NCBI RefSeq assembly: GCF_029210385.1
Contig: NZ_JARGDQ010000008.1
Location: forward strand, 88,281 to 152,280
Source: Desulfurivibrio dismutans
Lineage (GTDB): Bacteria > Desulfobacterota > Desulfobulbia > Desulfobulbales > Desulfurivibrionaceae
DNA length: 64,000 nt
Direction: 5' to 3'
Shown here: positions 42,818 to 52,305 of the stretch, in pieces
Position numbering within the stretch: the first letter of the stretch is position 1
How the letters are laid out: each line of letters starts with the position of its first letter
Program-made: the position numbers and the translations under genes
The notes under the pieces: generated by a model
Databases searched by the model: none
What the model saw: only the letters and a program-made list of their open reading frames with translations
What the model was told of the DNA's origin: nothing

Positions 42818-43378
42818 ATGCTATTTCCCCCATCGGGTCGCAGGTCTTTTTTAAAGCGTTCACTGCTGGTCACCCTGGCGGTCGGCGGCAGCGGTTTTGC
42901 CTGCGCCCACGAGCTGATGGCGGCGGTCAGTCCGACCCGGCGGCTTTCGTTGTATCACCTGCACACCGGGGAGAAGCTGACCATAACCTTCCGGGACCCC
43001 AAAGGCAATCACATCCCACCAGCCCTGGCCGAAATCAACCGCCTGCTGCGCTGCCACCATACCGATGAGATCCACCCCATCGACCCCGACGCCATTGACT
43101 ATCTCAGCCTGGTGGACAGTAAACTGGGGGGCGGCAACGAATTTCATATTATTTCCGGTTACCGCTCACTGGAGTATAATAAGCGTTTACTGCGCCAGGG
43201 CAGACAGGTGGCGCCACGCAGCCTGCACCTGGTCGGACGGGCCCTGGATGTGCGCGTTCACGGCATAAGCACCGCCAATTTGCGCCGGGCGGCCCTTGAT
43301 CTCAAGCTGGGCGGAGTCGGTTATTACCCGCGCAGCGACTTCGTCCACTTGGATTCCGGTGCCTTTCGCGCCTGGTAG
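42818..43378 (+). CDS. mepK: DUF882/YcbK-like (MepK-type) murein endopeptidase
   Basis: 186 residues from the ATG at 42818, preceded by GGAGGG. A GTG upstream contains that ribosome site and is rejected. A Tat-like signal (GRRSFLKRSLLVTLAVGG) directs export. The M15-like metal site of the family is visible: ISGYRSLEYN, then His in SLHLVGRALDVR (H-x6-D) and His in YYPRSDFVHLDSG. E. coli MepK (YcbK) cleaves the 3-3 cross-links of peptidoglycan. Here it lies next to an LdtD-type transpeptidase that would form such links. Function is assigned by family and context. Confidence 0.85.
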   Translation: MLFPPSGRRSFLKRSLLVTLAVGGSGFACAHELMAAVSPTRRLSLYHLHTGEKLTITFRDPKGNHIPPALAEINRLLRCHHTDEIHPIDPDAIDYLSLVDSKLGGGNEFHIISGYRSLEYNKRLLRQGRQVAPRSLHLVGRALDVRVHGISTANLRRAALDLKLGGVGYYPRSDFVHLDSGAFRAW

Positions 43379-43435
43379 CCTGTTAACCTTACCTGTAAAA
43401 AATCGGTGGCGTCGCTACCCTAACTGGGAATATCC

Positions 43436-45118
43436 ATGCTTGCTCTCCGCCTCCCCCTGCTCCCCCTGTTGCTGCTGCTCTCTTTAACCCTGCTTTTACC
43501 GCTGCCGGCTGACGGCCGGGAAGAACAACCCGGCGAAGCAATCCGGCGACTGCTGGAAGACGCGTTTCCGTCGGAAGCGATGAAAATCCACCAAATTCCA
43601 CTCCGAAACGCTCCGGTCTTGCGAAATTTCTACCAACAGCGCTCCTTTGCGCCGGCCTGGACGGACACATCCGGCCTGCCCCGAAACAGCGCCAACCAGT
43701 TGCTGACCGCCATCAAAGAGGCAGACGCCGAAGGGCTGGCCCCCAGAGATTACCACCTGGAACCCATCCGGGTACTATCAAGCCTCCTGGCCATCCACCC
43801 CGCTCCCGGCCTGGCCGCCGAGCTTGATCTGCTCCTCACCGACGCCTTTCTGCTGCTTGGCTATCATCTGCTGCACGGCCGGATCAACCAGGAGAGCGGG
43901 ACGGCCCAGTGGCAGATCGAACGCAGCCAGGCAAAGCTGAACCTGGCCCTCCATGCCGCCACCACCGAGGATGGCAATCCACAGGCAATCCTGGCCGGCC
44001 TGCTGCCCCAGCAAACCGGATACCGGGAATTACGAGCCACCCTGGCCGATTACCGCCGTTTGGCCGAACACGGCGGCTGGCCGCGGGTGCCGGGCAGCGC
44101 CACCCTGCGGCTTGGCGACCGCGACCACCGGGTGGTCGCCCTGCGGCAGCGCTTGCACCGCAGCCGGGATCTTAGTGGCGCTGCACTGCAGGGCGAAGAG
44201 TTTGACCAAACCCTGCAGGAAGCGGTGCGCACCTTTCAGCGACGCCATGGCCTGGTCGCCGACGGCGTGGTGGGGCGACAAACCCTTACCACCCTCAACG
44301 TGCCGGTGGAGGTCAGAATCCGCCAGCTTGAACTGAACCTGGAGCGCTGGCGCTGGCTGGCCGAGGAATTCGGCCGTCGGCATATTCTGGTCAACACCGC
44401 CGCCAACAAACTGGAACTGGTCGAGGACGAGCAACCCATCGTAAGCATGCGAGTGGTCACCGGCACTCCTTACCGACGCACCCCCAATTTCAGCGACCGG
44501 GTAACTTACCTGGTTCTCAATCCCTACTGGAACATCCCCACCAGTATCGCCGCCCAGGACATTATTCCGGAACTCCTTGAAAATCCGGACTATCTTGAGC
44601 AAAGCGGCATCAAAGTACTAAACGGCTGGGAGGCTGACTCCGCCACTGTTGCACCCGACACCGTCGACTGGGAGCGCCTTCGCTCCCGGCCCAATACCTT
44701 CCCCTACCGGCTACGCCAGGATCCGGGCCCCCGCAATCCGCTGGGCCGGATCAAATTCATGTTCCCCAACGCCTACAGCGTCTATCTGCACGACACCCCG
44801 GCCCGCGAACTTTTCCACCGCCAGACCCGCAATTTCAGCTCCGGCTGCATCCGCCTGGAAAAGCCTTTGACCCTGGCCGCTTACCTGCTCACCGACACTC
44901 CACTGAACTCCACTGAAGCCTTGCGCACAGCCCTGATCGACGACGCCAGCCACAACCGGCATGTACGGCTGCCCTCGCCGGTACCAGTGCACCTGGTCTA
45001 CTGGACCGCCTGGGTGGCCCCGGATGGCTCGGTCCAGTTCCGCAATGACATTTATGAGCGCGACGACCTGCTGGCCCGGGCCCTGACCACCCCGCCCCCC
45101 ATGCTGGCCTCCCGCTGA
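43436..45118 (+). CDS. L,D-transpeptidase, YcbB/LdtD type
   Basis: 560 residues. A signal peptide (LLPLLLLLSLTLLLPLPADG) is followed by an N-terminal scaffold domain, a peptidoglycan-binding domain (residues ~225-290: LGDRDHRVVALRQRL, VRTFQRRHGLVADGVVGRQTL), and the YkuD catalytic domain. The catalytic motif ends SSGCIRLEKP, with His in YLHDTP upstream. It makes 3-3 cross-links between meso-diaminopimelate residues. The pairing with a MepK-like hydrolase mirrors the adjacent ycbB-ycbK genes of E. coli. Confidence 0.93.
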   Translation: MLALRLPLLPLLLLLSLTLLLPLPADGREEQPGEAIRRLLEDAFPSEAMKIHQIPLRNAPVLRNFYQQRSFAPAWTDTSGLPRNSANQLLTAIKEADAEGLAPRDYHLEPIRVLSSLLAIHPAPGLAAELDLLLTDAFLLLGYHLLHGRINQESGTAQWQIERSQAKLNLALHAATTEDGNPQAILAGLLPQQTGYRELRATLADYRRLAEHGGWPRVPGSATLRLGDRDHRVVALRQRLHRSRDLSGAALQGEEFDQTLQEAVRTFQRRHGLVADGVVGRQTLTTLNVPVEVRIRQLELNLERWRWLAEEFGRRHILVNTAANKLELVEDEQPIVSMRVVTGTPYRRTPNFSDRVTYLVLNPYWNIPTSIAAQDIIPELLENPDYLEQSGIKVLNGWEADSATVAPDTVDWERLRSRPNTFPYRLRQDPGPRNPLGRIKFMFPNAYSVYLHDTPARELFHRQTRNFSSGCIRLEKPLTLAAYLLTDTPLNSTEALRTALIDDASHNRHVRLPSPVPVHLVYWTAWVAPDGSVQFRNDIYERDDLLARALTTPPPMLASR

Positions 45119-45150
45119 CCGGAGAAAAAACCAGACCAAGAAATCGCCAC

Positions 45151-45185
45151 AAAAAAAACGGCTTACGATGTGTACCGTAAGCCGT
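45151..45185 (-). terminator. Terminator of the tRNA-Thr gene
   Basis: Perfect 10-bp stem ACGGCTTACG / CGTAAGCCGT with an 8-nt loop. On the minus strand it is followed by eight T. It lies 10 bp after the tRNA CCA end and may also stop the plus-strand transpeptidase transcript. Confidence 0.85.
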
Positions 45186-45194
45186 TGAATTGAC

Positions 45195-45270
45195 TGGAGC
45201 CAACGAGCGGAATCGAACCGCTGGCCTGCTGATTACGAATCAGCTGCTCTACCGACTGAGCTACGTTGGC
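45195..45270 (-). tRNA. tRNA-Thr (anticodon CGT)
   Basis: 76 nt with encoded CCA. The acceptor stem begins GCCAACG and closes with CGTTGGC. The D-loop is AGCTCAGTCGGTAGAGC, the anticodon stem-loop GCTGA-TTCGTAA-TCAGC gives anticodon CGT, and the T arm has GGTTCGATTCC. It reads ACG codons. The next plus-strand gene begins close upstream of the tRNA 5' end. Confidence 0.97.
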
Positions 45271-45359
45271 TTTGCGCCTTTCAGCGTGTGCCTTTTTTAA
45301 CCGATACGAGCACATTTCGCCAGTGGCAATTTATGGAGGCAAGTGCTAAAAGATTGCTT

Positions 45360-46745
45360 ATGAAGGCACCTATTACAGACGTTAAAATCCTGGTGGTGGA
45401 CGACGACGAAGCCCACCGGTATATGCTGCGAGCCATGCTGGCTGAATGGGGCTGGCATAGCGCGGAAGCGGCGGATGGAGCGCAGGCGGTGGCGGCGGTG
45501 GAAGAGCAGCCCTTCGATGCGGTGCTGATGGATGTCCGCATGGCCCGTATGGACGGAATGGAGGCGCTGCGCCGCATCCAGGCGCACAACCCGGCCATTC
45601 CGGTGATTATCATGACCGCCTACTCCTCGGTGGACTCGGCAGTGGAGGCCATGAAGGCCGGCGCCCGGGATTACCTGACCAAACCTCTGGATTTTGAAAG
45701 GCTGCGGCTGACCATGGCCAAAGCCCTGGACCACCGCCAGGTGGAAGAATCCCGCCGCAGCCGCCGGGATGGCGACCCCATCGGTCATTTGGACCAAGCG
45801 GGGATCATCGGCAACTCTCCGGCCATGCGTGAGCTGCTGGAGATGATTGCTTACGTGGCCCCCACCGAGGCCACCGTCCTGATCAGCGGCGAATCGGGCA
45901 CCGGCAAGGAACTGGTGGCCACCGCCCTGCACCGCAACAGCGTCCGCAAAGACGGCCCGCTGGTCAAGGTCAACTGCGCGGCCCTGGTGGAAAGCCTGTT
46001 GGAATCAGAACTGTTCGGCCATGAGAAAGGGGCCTTCACCGGAGCCGACCGGCGTCGGGAGGGCAAGTTTATTCAGGCCGCGGGAGGGACCCTTTTCCTC
46101 GACGAAATCAGTGAAACCTCCCCGGCCATGCAGGCCAAACTGCTGCGGGTACTACAGGAGCACGAAATCCAACGGGTGGGTGGCCAGGAAACCCTCCGGG
46201 TCGACACCCGGGTGCTGGCCGCCAGCAACCGAGTCTTGGAAGAAGCGGTGCAGGAAGGCAAGTTCCGCGAGGATCTTTATTATCGCCTCAATGTGGTAAC
46301 CCTGCTGGTTCCCCCGCTGCGGGAAAGGAGCGAAGATATCCCTCTACTGGCCGCCCACTTTGTCGAAAAATTTGCCGCCCGCAACCGGCGGCGGGTGGAA
46401 GGAATCACCCCACGAGCCATGGATCTACTGCTGAAACATCCCTGGCCGGGCAACGTCCGGGAGTTGGAAAACGCCATTGAGCGGGGGGTGATTCTGATGC
46501 GAGGAGACTACCTTGATGAACAAAGCATGCCGCTGAGCCTGCGCCGCGCCGGTATCGAAGCCGAGGAAGACGCTTCATCGGTTGCAGAGGCAGACGCTCT
46601 GCCTTCTTCTTTGGAAGAAGCGGAAAAACAGGTCATCCGCAAGACCTTGGAGGAAACCGGCGGCAACCGCAGTGAGTCCGCCCGCCGCCTGCAAATTACC
46701 CGCAAAACGCTGCTGAGTAAAATCAACAAGTACGGCCTGGACTGA
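45360..46745 (+). CDS. Sigma-54-dependent response regulator, NtrC/AtoC type
   Basis: 461 residues from the ATG at 45360; a Met 9 codons earlier is possible, and the ribosome site is not clear. The receiver domain has [14 protein letters not shown], phospho-acceptor Asp in [13 protein letters not shown], Thr in IIMTAYSS, and Lys in LTKPLD. The AAA+ domain has [14 protein letters not shown] and [12 protein letters not shown]. The C-terminus is a Fis-type HTH ([20 protein letters not shown]). No histidine kinase gene is adjacent, so it is an orphan here. It starts just upstream of, and divergent to, the tRNA gene. Confidence 0.94.
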   Translation: MKAPITDVKILVVDDDEAHRYMLRAMLAEWGWHSAEAADGAQAVAAVEEQPFDAVLMDVRMARMDGMEALRRIQAHNPAIPVIIMTAYSSVDSAVEAMKAGARDYLTKPLDFERLRLTMAKALDHRQVEESRRSRRDGDPIGHLDQAGIIGNSPAMRELLEMIAYVAPTEATVLISGESGTGKELVATALHRNSVRKDGPLVKVNCAALVESLLESELFGHEKGAFTGADRRREGKFIQAAGGTLFLDEISETSPAMQAKLLRVLQEHEIQRVGGQETLRVDTRVLAASNRVLEEAVQEGKFREDLYYRLNVVTLLVPPLRERSEDIPLLAAHFVEKFAARNRRRVEGITPRAMDLLLKHPWPGNVRELENAIERGVILMRGDYLDEQSMPLSLRRAGIEAEEDASSVAEADALPSSLEEAEKQVIRKTLEETGGNRSESARRLQITRKTLLSKINKYGLD

Positions 46746-46870
46746 TAAGAAGTCAACCCTAGCTCAGATCCGCTTTAGATGGCCACAAAACGGAACTTAT
46801 ACCTCAATATACAGTCTCTGAATACTGCAACGCGCCCTGCATGGTTACGGCCGCCAGTTGGCCATCAAGA

Positions 46871-46900
46871 CATGGGGCCAACCATAGAATTGGCCCCATG
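46871..46900. terminator. Bidirectional terminator-like hairpin
   Basis: Perfect 11-bp stem CATGGGGCCAA / TTGGCCCCATG with an 8-nt loop between convergent genes. There is no T run, so intrinsic strength is uncertain. Confidence 0.6.
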
Positions 46901-46919
46901 CCTCAAACATACTCGCTGA

Positions 46920-47237
46920 TCAGATCGGCGGGGCGATGGTTACCAGAATGCGCATGTCGGTCACTGCCTTTACCCCGTGGGGCTCGCTGATATCGCTGAC
47001 CAGGATATCGCCGGTTTCAGCAGGCAGAGTGAGATTCTCGGCCCCCAGAAACTCGCCGCGGCCGGCCACCACCTGGATGGTAAGCTGCCCCTCGGCCGGA
47101 TGGGAATGGACCGGAAAGACCTGACCGGCCTTGAGGTTGAAGTTGAGCACCCGGAAGTAAGCCGAATCGTGCAGCAGGAAGCGCTTGAAGGTTTTGTCGT
47201 CGTACTGGTTGCTGTCGTTTAAGGAAATCTTTTTCAT
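46920..47237 (-). CDS. Cupin-domain protein
   Basis: 105 residues from the ATG at 47237, with AGGAGG upstream. A single cupin barrel is visible. Motif 1 is reduced to FPVHSHPAEGQLTIQVVAGRGEF (His, His, Glu-type ligands), and motif 2 region is SDISEPHGVKAV. The small size and metal site are typical of stress- or redox-related cupins without a known reaction. It precedes the cobA-hemD gene on the same strand but is transcribed away from its neighbour response regulator. Function unknown. Confidence 0.85.
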   Translation of the reverse strand: MKKISLNDSNQYDDKTFKRFLLHDSAYFRVLNFNLKAGQVFPVHSHPAEGQLTIQVVAGRGEFLGAENLTLPAETGDILVSDISEPHGVKAVTDMRILVTIAPPI

Positions 47238-47312
47238 GGTGTTATCCTCCTGGTTGATAATTCGATTAAAGACAGGATAACACAAATTGGTTGCCACTTT
47301 CCTTGATCTGGG

Positions 47313-48854
47313 TCAATTATTGGCAGCGGCGGCAAAATATTCGGCAATGGCCTCAACCATGGCCGGGATGGTATGGGTTTCCGGCTGGATATCCACTTGG
47401 AGACCAGCCTGCTCCGCCGTGGCGGCGGTAATCGGGCCGATGGCAGCGATTTTGACGCCGGACAGCCGCGTTGGCAGTTCCTCGGCCGACCAATTCAACA
47501 GCGCAATCAGGTTGGTTACGGTTGAAGAACTGGTGAAGGTAATCAGGTCCACTTTACCCTGCTCCAGCGCCCGGCGGATATCATCGGCCATGGGGGGGAG
47601 AATGTTCTGGTAAACCGGGACGATATCCACCTCGGCCCCGGCGGCGCGAAGACTCTCGGGCAACACCTCACGGGCCTTCAAGGCCCGGGGCAGCAGGATT
47701 TTTTGGCCAGCAACACCCTGGGCCAGCAGGGCCTCGGCCAGGCCTTCGGCGGTGAACTTGGCCGGCAGCAGGTCGGCTTTAATCCCGTAATCTTGCAGGG
47801 CTTCGGCGGTGGCCGTACCCACTGCGGCAATCTGCGGTCCGTGCAGTCGGCGACTGTCCAGCCCCATAACGGCAAGCCGCTTAAAGAAGAAATTCACCGC
47901 GTTGGGGCTGGTAAAGAGCAGCCACTGATAGGCCGCCATATTGCCGGTGGCCTGATCCAAAGGGGTCCAGTCCGGCGGCTCGGCCAGGGCAATGGTTGCG
48001 CCTTCCAGGCAGTCGGCCCCCAGGTCCTCCAAACTCTGCACCAGTTCGCTGGCCTGCTCCCGGCTGCGGGTGACCAGGATCTTTTTGTTGAACAGCGGCC
48101 GCTTTTCATACCAGTTGATCACCTCTCGCAGGCTCACCACCTCCCCCACCACCACCAGGGCCGGCGGGGTAATCCCGGCCTCACGCACCACTTCGGTAAT
48201 GTTGGCAAGGGTCCCCACCACCGAGCGCTGTTCCGGGGTGGAGGCCCAGCGAACCACCGCCACCGGGGTCTGCGGATCCCGGCCGTGCTTGATCAGATTG
48301 GCGGTAATATTGGGCAGGTTTTTAATCCCCATATAAAACACCAGGGTGCCGACCCCGGTGGCCAGCTTATCCCAGGCGATCCGGCTTTCCTTCTTGTTGG
48401 GATCCTCATGGCCGGTGATGAAGGCCACGGAAGAGGTAAAAGCGCGATGGGTGATGGGCACCCCGGCGTAGGTAGCGGCAGCGCTGGCGGAAGTCACCCC
48501 CGGCACCACTTCAAAGGGGACTCCGTGGGCAGCCAGCTCTTCGATCTCTTCTCCGCCGCGGCCGAAAATGAAAGGGTCGCCGCCCTTGAGCCGTACCACG
48601 ATTTTGCCGGCCAGGGCATGGTCCACCAGCATCTGGTTGATTTCCGTCTGACTGTGGGTGTGGGTGCTGCCCCCTTTTTTGCCGGCGTAAATAAAAATGG
48701 CCGCAGGCGACACATGGGACAGCAGTTTTTTGTTGGCCAGGTAGTCGTAAACCACCACCTCGGCCCGCCCCAGCAAGCGTTTGCCTTTAACCGTGATCAA
48801 TTCCGGGTCGCCGGGACCGGCCCCCACCAGATAAACCTTACCCTTTTTTGACAT
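47313..48854 (-). CDS. Fused uroporphyrinogen-III C-methyltransferase and uroporphyrinogen-III synthase
   Basis: 513 residues in two domains. The first 250 are SUMT/Cob[55 protein letters not shown]. Residues ~255-510 are HemD-like: [50 protein letters not shown]. The protein closes the tetrapyrrole ring to uroporphyrinogen III and methylates it to precorrin-2, for siroheme, B12 or alternative heme synthesis. The fusion is common in Gram-positive anaerobes and deltaproteobacteria. hemC lies directly upstream, making the group a short tetrapyrrole operon. Confidence 0.94.
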   Translation of the reverse strand: MSKKGKVYLVGAGPGDPELITVKGKRLLGRAEVVVYDYLANKKLLSHVSPAAIFIYAGKKGGSTHTHSQTEINQMLVDHALAGKIVVRLKGGDPFIFGRGGEEIEELAAHGVPFEVVPGVTSASAAATYAGVPITHRAFTSSVAFITGHEDPNKKESRIAWDKLATGVGTLVFYMGIKNLPNITANLIKHGRDPQTPVAVVRWASTPEQRSVVGTLANITEVVREAGITPPALVVVGEVVSLREVINWYEKRPLFNKKILVTRSREQASELVQSLEDLGADCLEGATIALAEPPDWTPLDQATGNMAAYQWLLFTSPNAVNFFFKRLAVMGLDSRRLHGPQIAAVGTATAEALQDYGIKADLLPAKFTAEGLAEALLAQGVAGQKILLPRALKAREVLPESLRAAGAEVDIVPVYQNILPPMADDIRRALEQGKVDLITFTSSSTVTNLIALLNWSAEELPTRLSGVKIAAIGPITAATAEQAGLQVDIQPETHTIPAMVEAIAEYFAAAANN

Positions 48855-48877
48855 GTTACGTGATATCCGTGCCTTCG

Positions 48878-49813
48878 CTATTTGATGGAGGTGCCGTAAA
48901 CTTCTTCCAGAATCTCCCGACCGCCCATGGCCAGCAGTTCCTCGGCCAGTTCCAGACCCAAAGTTTTAGCTTGGGCCGACGGGCCGCTGTGCTTGGCTTT
49001 GACCATTTTGCCGCCGTCCACCGAGGCGATCAGGCCGTTGATGGTCAGGGTCTGACCGGCCAGGGTGGCAAAGCCGGCCAGGGGCACCTGGCAACCGCCT
49101 TCCAGGCGCTTAAGGTAGCTGCGCTCGGCCTGCACGGCCAGGGTGGTCTCCCGATGATCCATGAAGGAGAGCATCCGCAGCAGTTCTTCGTCATCCTGGC
49201 GCAATTCGATCCCCACCGCCCCCTGGGCCACCGCCGGCAGCATCTCTTCGGGCTGAAAACAGAAGGTGGCGCGATGAAACAGATTCAGCCGGTTAAGACC
49301 GGCGGCGGCCAGAATGATGGCGTCGTAAACTCCCTCATCCAGCTTGCGCAGCCGGGTATCCAGGTTGCCGCGCAGGTCTTCGATTTTGAGATCCGGCCGC
49401 AGCAGGGCCAGCTGCGCTTTGCGCCGCAGGCTGCTGGTACCCACCGTGGCGCCCGGCGGCAGTTCAGCCAGGGTTTTATAGTTGTTGGTGATAAAGGCAT
49501 CAAAGGGTTTTTCCCGCTCGGTGATAATCCCGATATGCAGACCATCCGGCAACTCGGCGGGCACATCCTTCATGCTGTGGACGGCTATATCCACATCTCG
49601 ACTCAGCAGCGCCTCTTCGATCTCTTTAACAAAAAGCCCCTTACCGCCCACCTTGGCCAAAGGGACATCAACAATCTTGTCGCCCTTGGTCACGATCTTG
49701 ACAAGCTCCACGCTGCAACCGGGATGTTCGGCCTCAATCCGGCCCTTGATCCAATTGGACTGGGCCAGGGCCAGCATGCTGGCTCTGGTGCCGATACGAA
49801 TATTTTTTTGCAT
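48878..49813 (-). CDS. hemC: Porphobilinogen deaminase (hydroxymethylbilane synthase)
   Basis: 311 residues. RIGTRASMLALAQSNWI, VGGKGLFVKEIEEALL, VHSMKDVPAELP, GTSSLRRKAQL and RGNLDTRLRKLDEG are all diagnostic. The dipyrromethane-cofactor Cys lies in LEGGCQVPLAGFA. It polymerises four porphobilinogens into hydroxymethylbilane, which the following HemD domain cyclises. It is 24 bp upstream of cobA-hemD on the same strand. Confidence 0.96.
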   Translation of the reverse strand: MQKNIRIGTRASMLALAQSNWIKGRIEAEHPGCSVELVKIVTKGDKIVDVPLAKVGGKGLFVKEIEEALLSRDVDIAVHSMKDVPAELPDGLHIGIITEREKPFDAFITNNYKTLAELPPGATVGTSSLRRKAQLALLRPDLKIEDLRGNLDTRLRKLDEGVYDAIILAAAGLNRLNLFHRATFCFQPEEMLPAVAQGAVGIELRQDDEELLRMLSFMDHRETTLAVQAERSYLKRLEGGCQVPLAGFATLAGQTLTINGLIASVDGGKMVKAKHSGPSAQAKTLGLELAEELLAMGGREILEEVYGTSIK

Positions 49814-49891
49814 AGTCAGTTAACCTTAAAGAATTTAGGTGCCGGCTCGGTTTACTTAAATTAATACCCACCGAGTAATTAACAAGACGAC

Positions 49892-49908
49892 CTCTCAATC
49901 CTTGAGAG
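49892..49908. terminator. Short hairpin between rubrerythrin and hemC
   Basis: CTCTCAA-TCC-TTGAGAG, a 7-bp perfect stem after the rubrerythrin stop codon. No T run is adjacent, so it is a weak candidate. Confidence 0.35.
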
Positions 49909-49931
49909 ACATAAAGATAACGGTTTATTTT

Positions 49932-50429
49932 TTAGTCAATTTTAGTAAAAGCCCGGCTGTTGGCCCCGCAGACCACGCATTTTTCAGGGGTAGCACCACC
50001 AGCTTCGGTATGACCGCAGACCTGGCAGACGTAATAGTCGGTCTCCGGCAGATGGTCGAGATTTTCCAAAGCCTGACGGTAAAGCTCGGCGTGGGTTTTT
50101 TCCACCTTGTTGGCGAAGGTAAAAGACATCTCCGCCGCCTTGTTACCTTCCTCTTTGGCCGTCTCGATCATTGGCGGATACATGACCTCGAACTCATGCA
50201 ATTCGCCCTCCATGGCCGCCTTCAAATTTTCACTGGTGTCGCCGATGGCCTTCAATGCCCGCAGATGGGCATGGGCATGGACTGTTTCGGCGTGGGCGGC
50301 GGCCCGAAACAGTTTGGCGGCCTGGGGGTAGCCATCCTTCTCCGCCTTGTTGGCAAATGCCAGGTATTTGCGATTGGCCTGGGACTCGCCGGCAAAAGCA
50401 GCCCACAGATTCTCTTCAGTCTTGCTCAT
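49932..50429 (-). CDS. rbr: Rubrerythrin
   Basis: 165 residues from the ATG at 50429, preceded by AGGAGG. The diiron helices show FAGESQANRKYLAFA, HAETVHAHAHLRAL, EGELHEFEVMYPPM and KVEKTHAELY, with the expected Glu and His ligands. The C-terminal rubredoxin-like site is CQVCGHT ... CVVCGA. It reduces hydrogen peroxide in anaerobes. The rubredoxin at 51.8 kb could be its electron donor. No peroxide-responsive operator was recognised. Confidence 0.95.
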   Translation of the reverse strand: MSKTEENLWAAFAGESQANRKYLAFANKAEKDGYPQAAKLFRAAAHAETVHAHAHLRALKAIGDTSENLKAAMEGELHEFEVMYPPMIETAKEEGNKAAEMSFTFANKVEKTHAELYRQALENLDHLPETDYYVCQVCGHTEAGGATPEKCVVCGANSRAFTKID

Positions 50430-50548
50430 TACGCATTCCTCCTGGTAGAATTGCCTGTTAACAGTATTAATTGCGGTTCGGTGCGCAAAAGCGTCTAAAA
50501 TAGTTGCTGGCGCGCCAGATTGCAAGCTTTAGAAAGGAAAAAACCGCA

Positions 50549-51736
50549 ATGCCCCGATTATCCGCCGCCATCCTCTGGCTGCTGCTGTTGATGCTGCTGC
50601 CTCCCGCGTCGGCCGCCGGCGATCTGCCACCGACGGTTTTCCGTGATGGCGGCTATCTGGTCAGCAAGAACAAACAGTTGATCCTGGCCCATAACCATCA
50701 TCGGCTGCTGGTGCCGGCCAGCACCTGGAAGATCGCCACCGCCCTGATGGCCCTGGAGCGGCTGGGCCGGGATTTTCGCTTTCCCACCGAATTTTACCAG
50801 GCCGGCGGCCACCTGTTTATCACCGGTTATGGCGATCCTCTGCTGGTTTCAGAAGAGGTGGCGCAGATTTCCGCCGCCCTGGCAGCATCCGGGCTCAGCT
50901 CAGTTCAAGATCTCGTGCTTGATGATTCCTTTTTCCGGCTTGAACAGACTACCCCTCCCGGCTCCGCCGCCTCCCTGCGCTCTTACGATGCCGCCAACGG
51001 CGCCCTGGTGGTTAACTTCAACACCGTCAACCTCGAGGTACTGCCCGACGGCACGGTGCGCTCGGCGGAACCCCAGACTCCAACCCTGCCAATCATGCAG
51101 CAGTGGGCCGGAAAACTGCCGCCCGGAGAACACCGGATCAACCTTTCCCAGGACCACGAGCGCAGTCGGCGCTACAGCGGCGAGCTTTTTCGGAGTTTAC
51201 TGGGCGCCGGCGGCATCCGGATCGATGGAGAGCTTCGCAGCGGCCGCCGGCCGGCGGAAGCGGAACTGCTTTACCGGCACCATTCCTCCCGTACGCTTGC
51301 CGAAACGGTGGAGGCCATGCTGCTTTATTCCAACAACTTCATCGCCAACCAGCTTTTTCTCACCGTCGGCGCCAAACAGGCTGCCCCCCCGGCCACTTGG
51401 GCCAAAGGAAGACGCAACCTGCATGACTTTCTCACCGAACTGGATTTGCCGCCAGGAAGTTTTACAGTGGATGAAGGCTCGGGCTTAAGCCGGGATAACC
51501 GCATCAGCCCCACTGCCCTGCATTTGGTGCTGGAACACTTTCGGCCCTACGCGGAACTGTTGCCGCACTGGGAAGGACGATTGGTGAAGTCGGGCACCTT
51601 GAACGGGGTCTATGCTTACGCCGGCTATTTCCGAAGCCCCCAAGAACTGGCCCCCTTCGTGCTGATCCTGCAGCAAAACGCCAACACTCGGGACCTGGCC
51701 CTGGATCTTTTGGAAAACCACTGGCAGCAATATTGA
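50549..51736 (+). CDS. D-alanyl-D-alanine carboxypeptidase, PBP4 (S13) family
   Basis: 395 residues from the ATG at 50549; the frame extends upstream without a ribosome site. A signal peptide (LWLLLLMLLPPASA) precedes the penicillin-binding fold. The three active-site motifs are PASTWK (S-x2-K), YSNNF (S-x-N) and VKSGTLNG (KSG in place of KTG). It is shorter than E. coli PBP4 (477), mainly by loss of part of the inserted domains. It removes terminal D-alanine or cleaves cross-links in the periplasm. It stands alone, with a strong hairpin after it. Confidence 0.9.
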   Translation: MPRLSAAILWLLLLMLLPPASAAGDLPPTVFRDGGYLVSKNKQLILAHNHHRLLVPASTWKIATALMALERLGRDFRFPTEFYQAGGHLFITGYGDPLLVSEEVAQISAALAASGLSSVQDLVLDDSFFRLEQTTPPGSAASLRSYDAANGALVVNFNTVNLEVLPDGTVRSAEPQTPTLPIMQQWAGKLPPGEHRINLSQDHERSRRYSGELFRSLLGAGGIRIDGELRSGRRPAEAELLYRHHSSRTLAETVEAMLLYSNNFIANQLFLTVGAKQAAPPATWAKGRRNLHDFLTELDLPPGSFTVDEGSGLSRDNRISPTALHLVLEHFRPYAELLPHWEGRLVKSGTLNGVYAYAGYFRSPQELAPFVLILQQNANTRDLALDLLENHWQQY

Positions 51737-51761
51737 AGAAAAGCGCCCACTTACAACCAGC

Positions 51762-51795
51762 AGCGCCCGCCGACCAGACATGGTCAGCGGGCGCT
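51762..51795. terminator. Strong hairpin between PBP4-type gene and rubredoxin
   Basis: AGCGCCCGC / GCGGGCGCT plus an inner GACCA / TGGTC stem, loop GACA. It lies between convergent genes. It lacks a T run. Confidence 0.6.
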
Positions 51796-51832
51796 ACCAT
51801 ACCTCGCAACTCATCAAAAAATACACCCTTTC

Positions 51833-51988
51833 TTACACCTGGTAAAAATGCTCCTTTTCCGCCTGACACTTGGGGCAGACCCAGTCATCCGGCAAATCAG
51901 CAAAAGCCGTACCGGATTCAATTCCCTGCTCGGCATCACCTTCTTCCGGATCATAAACATAGCCGCAGGGGCATTCGTATTTTTCCAT
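51833..51988 (-). CDS. Rubredoxin with a shortened first iron loop (CxCG)
   Basis: 51 residues from the ATG at 51988, with GGGAGG upstream. The second half is standard ([17 protein letters not shown]). The first knuckle reads [11 protein letters not shown]: the two cysteines are separated by one residue, whereas classical rubredoxins have C-x2-C-G. The nucleotides (TGC CCC TGC GGC) are unambiguous. Related short-loop rubredoxins may exist, but I cannot check. It is a small electron carrier, probably for rubrerythrin or oxygen-reducing flavoproteins. The repeat at 52148 lies upstream. Confidence 0.9.
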   Translation of the reverse strand: MEKYECPCGYVYDPEEGDAEQGIESGTAFADLPDDWVCPKCQAEKEHFYQV

Positions 51989-52147
51989 GATTAATTCCTC
52001 CCGGTAAATTTTATCTTCGGCGACTGTCGGCAAAGTAATCATTACTATTGGCAATAGTATTTAGCTTCTCCTGTTTTGTCAACACCCAACATCACCGCAA
52101 ACGACCCAAAGGCAAGAGAAACGTAACTATCCAGCTCATTCTGGCAC

Positions 52148-52257
52148 GTAACTGTTCAGCTGTACCCCAGGTTGCGGTAAGCCAAGTCGGCGTAGCGTAC
52201 ATCAGGTACTCAAGCCGGCCTGATCGCCGCAAGATGGGGTGCTGCTGGTACAGTTAC
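52148..52257. repeat. 110-bp palindromic repeat, copy R6
   Basis: Arms GTAACTGTTCAGC and the CAGTTAC end pair imperfectly. The interior TGATCGCCGCAAGATGGGGT and CAAGCCGGCC match copies R1 (reversed) and R5. It lies in the gap between rubredoxin and rlmD. Confidence 0.75.
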
Positions 52258-52305
52258 AGAGAAACAATTTAAGACCGCCGCACCGAACGCTGGGCAAGCA
52301 GCAAA

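Noticed and set aside
46741..46748. UGA at the end of the NtrC-type gene as possible selenocysteine
   Set aside because: The TGA is followed directly by TAA, the HTH domain is complete before it, and there is no hairpin at +15.
47703..49864. Two long plus-strand frames opposite cobA-hemD and hemC
   Set aside because: Antisense shadows of clearly identified genes, with atypical composition.
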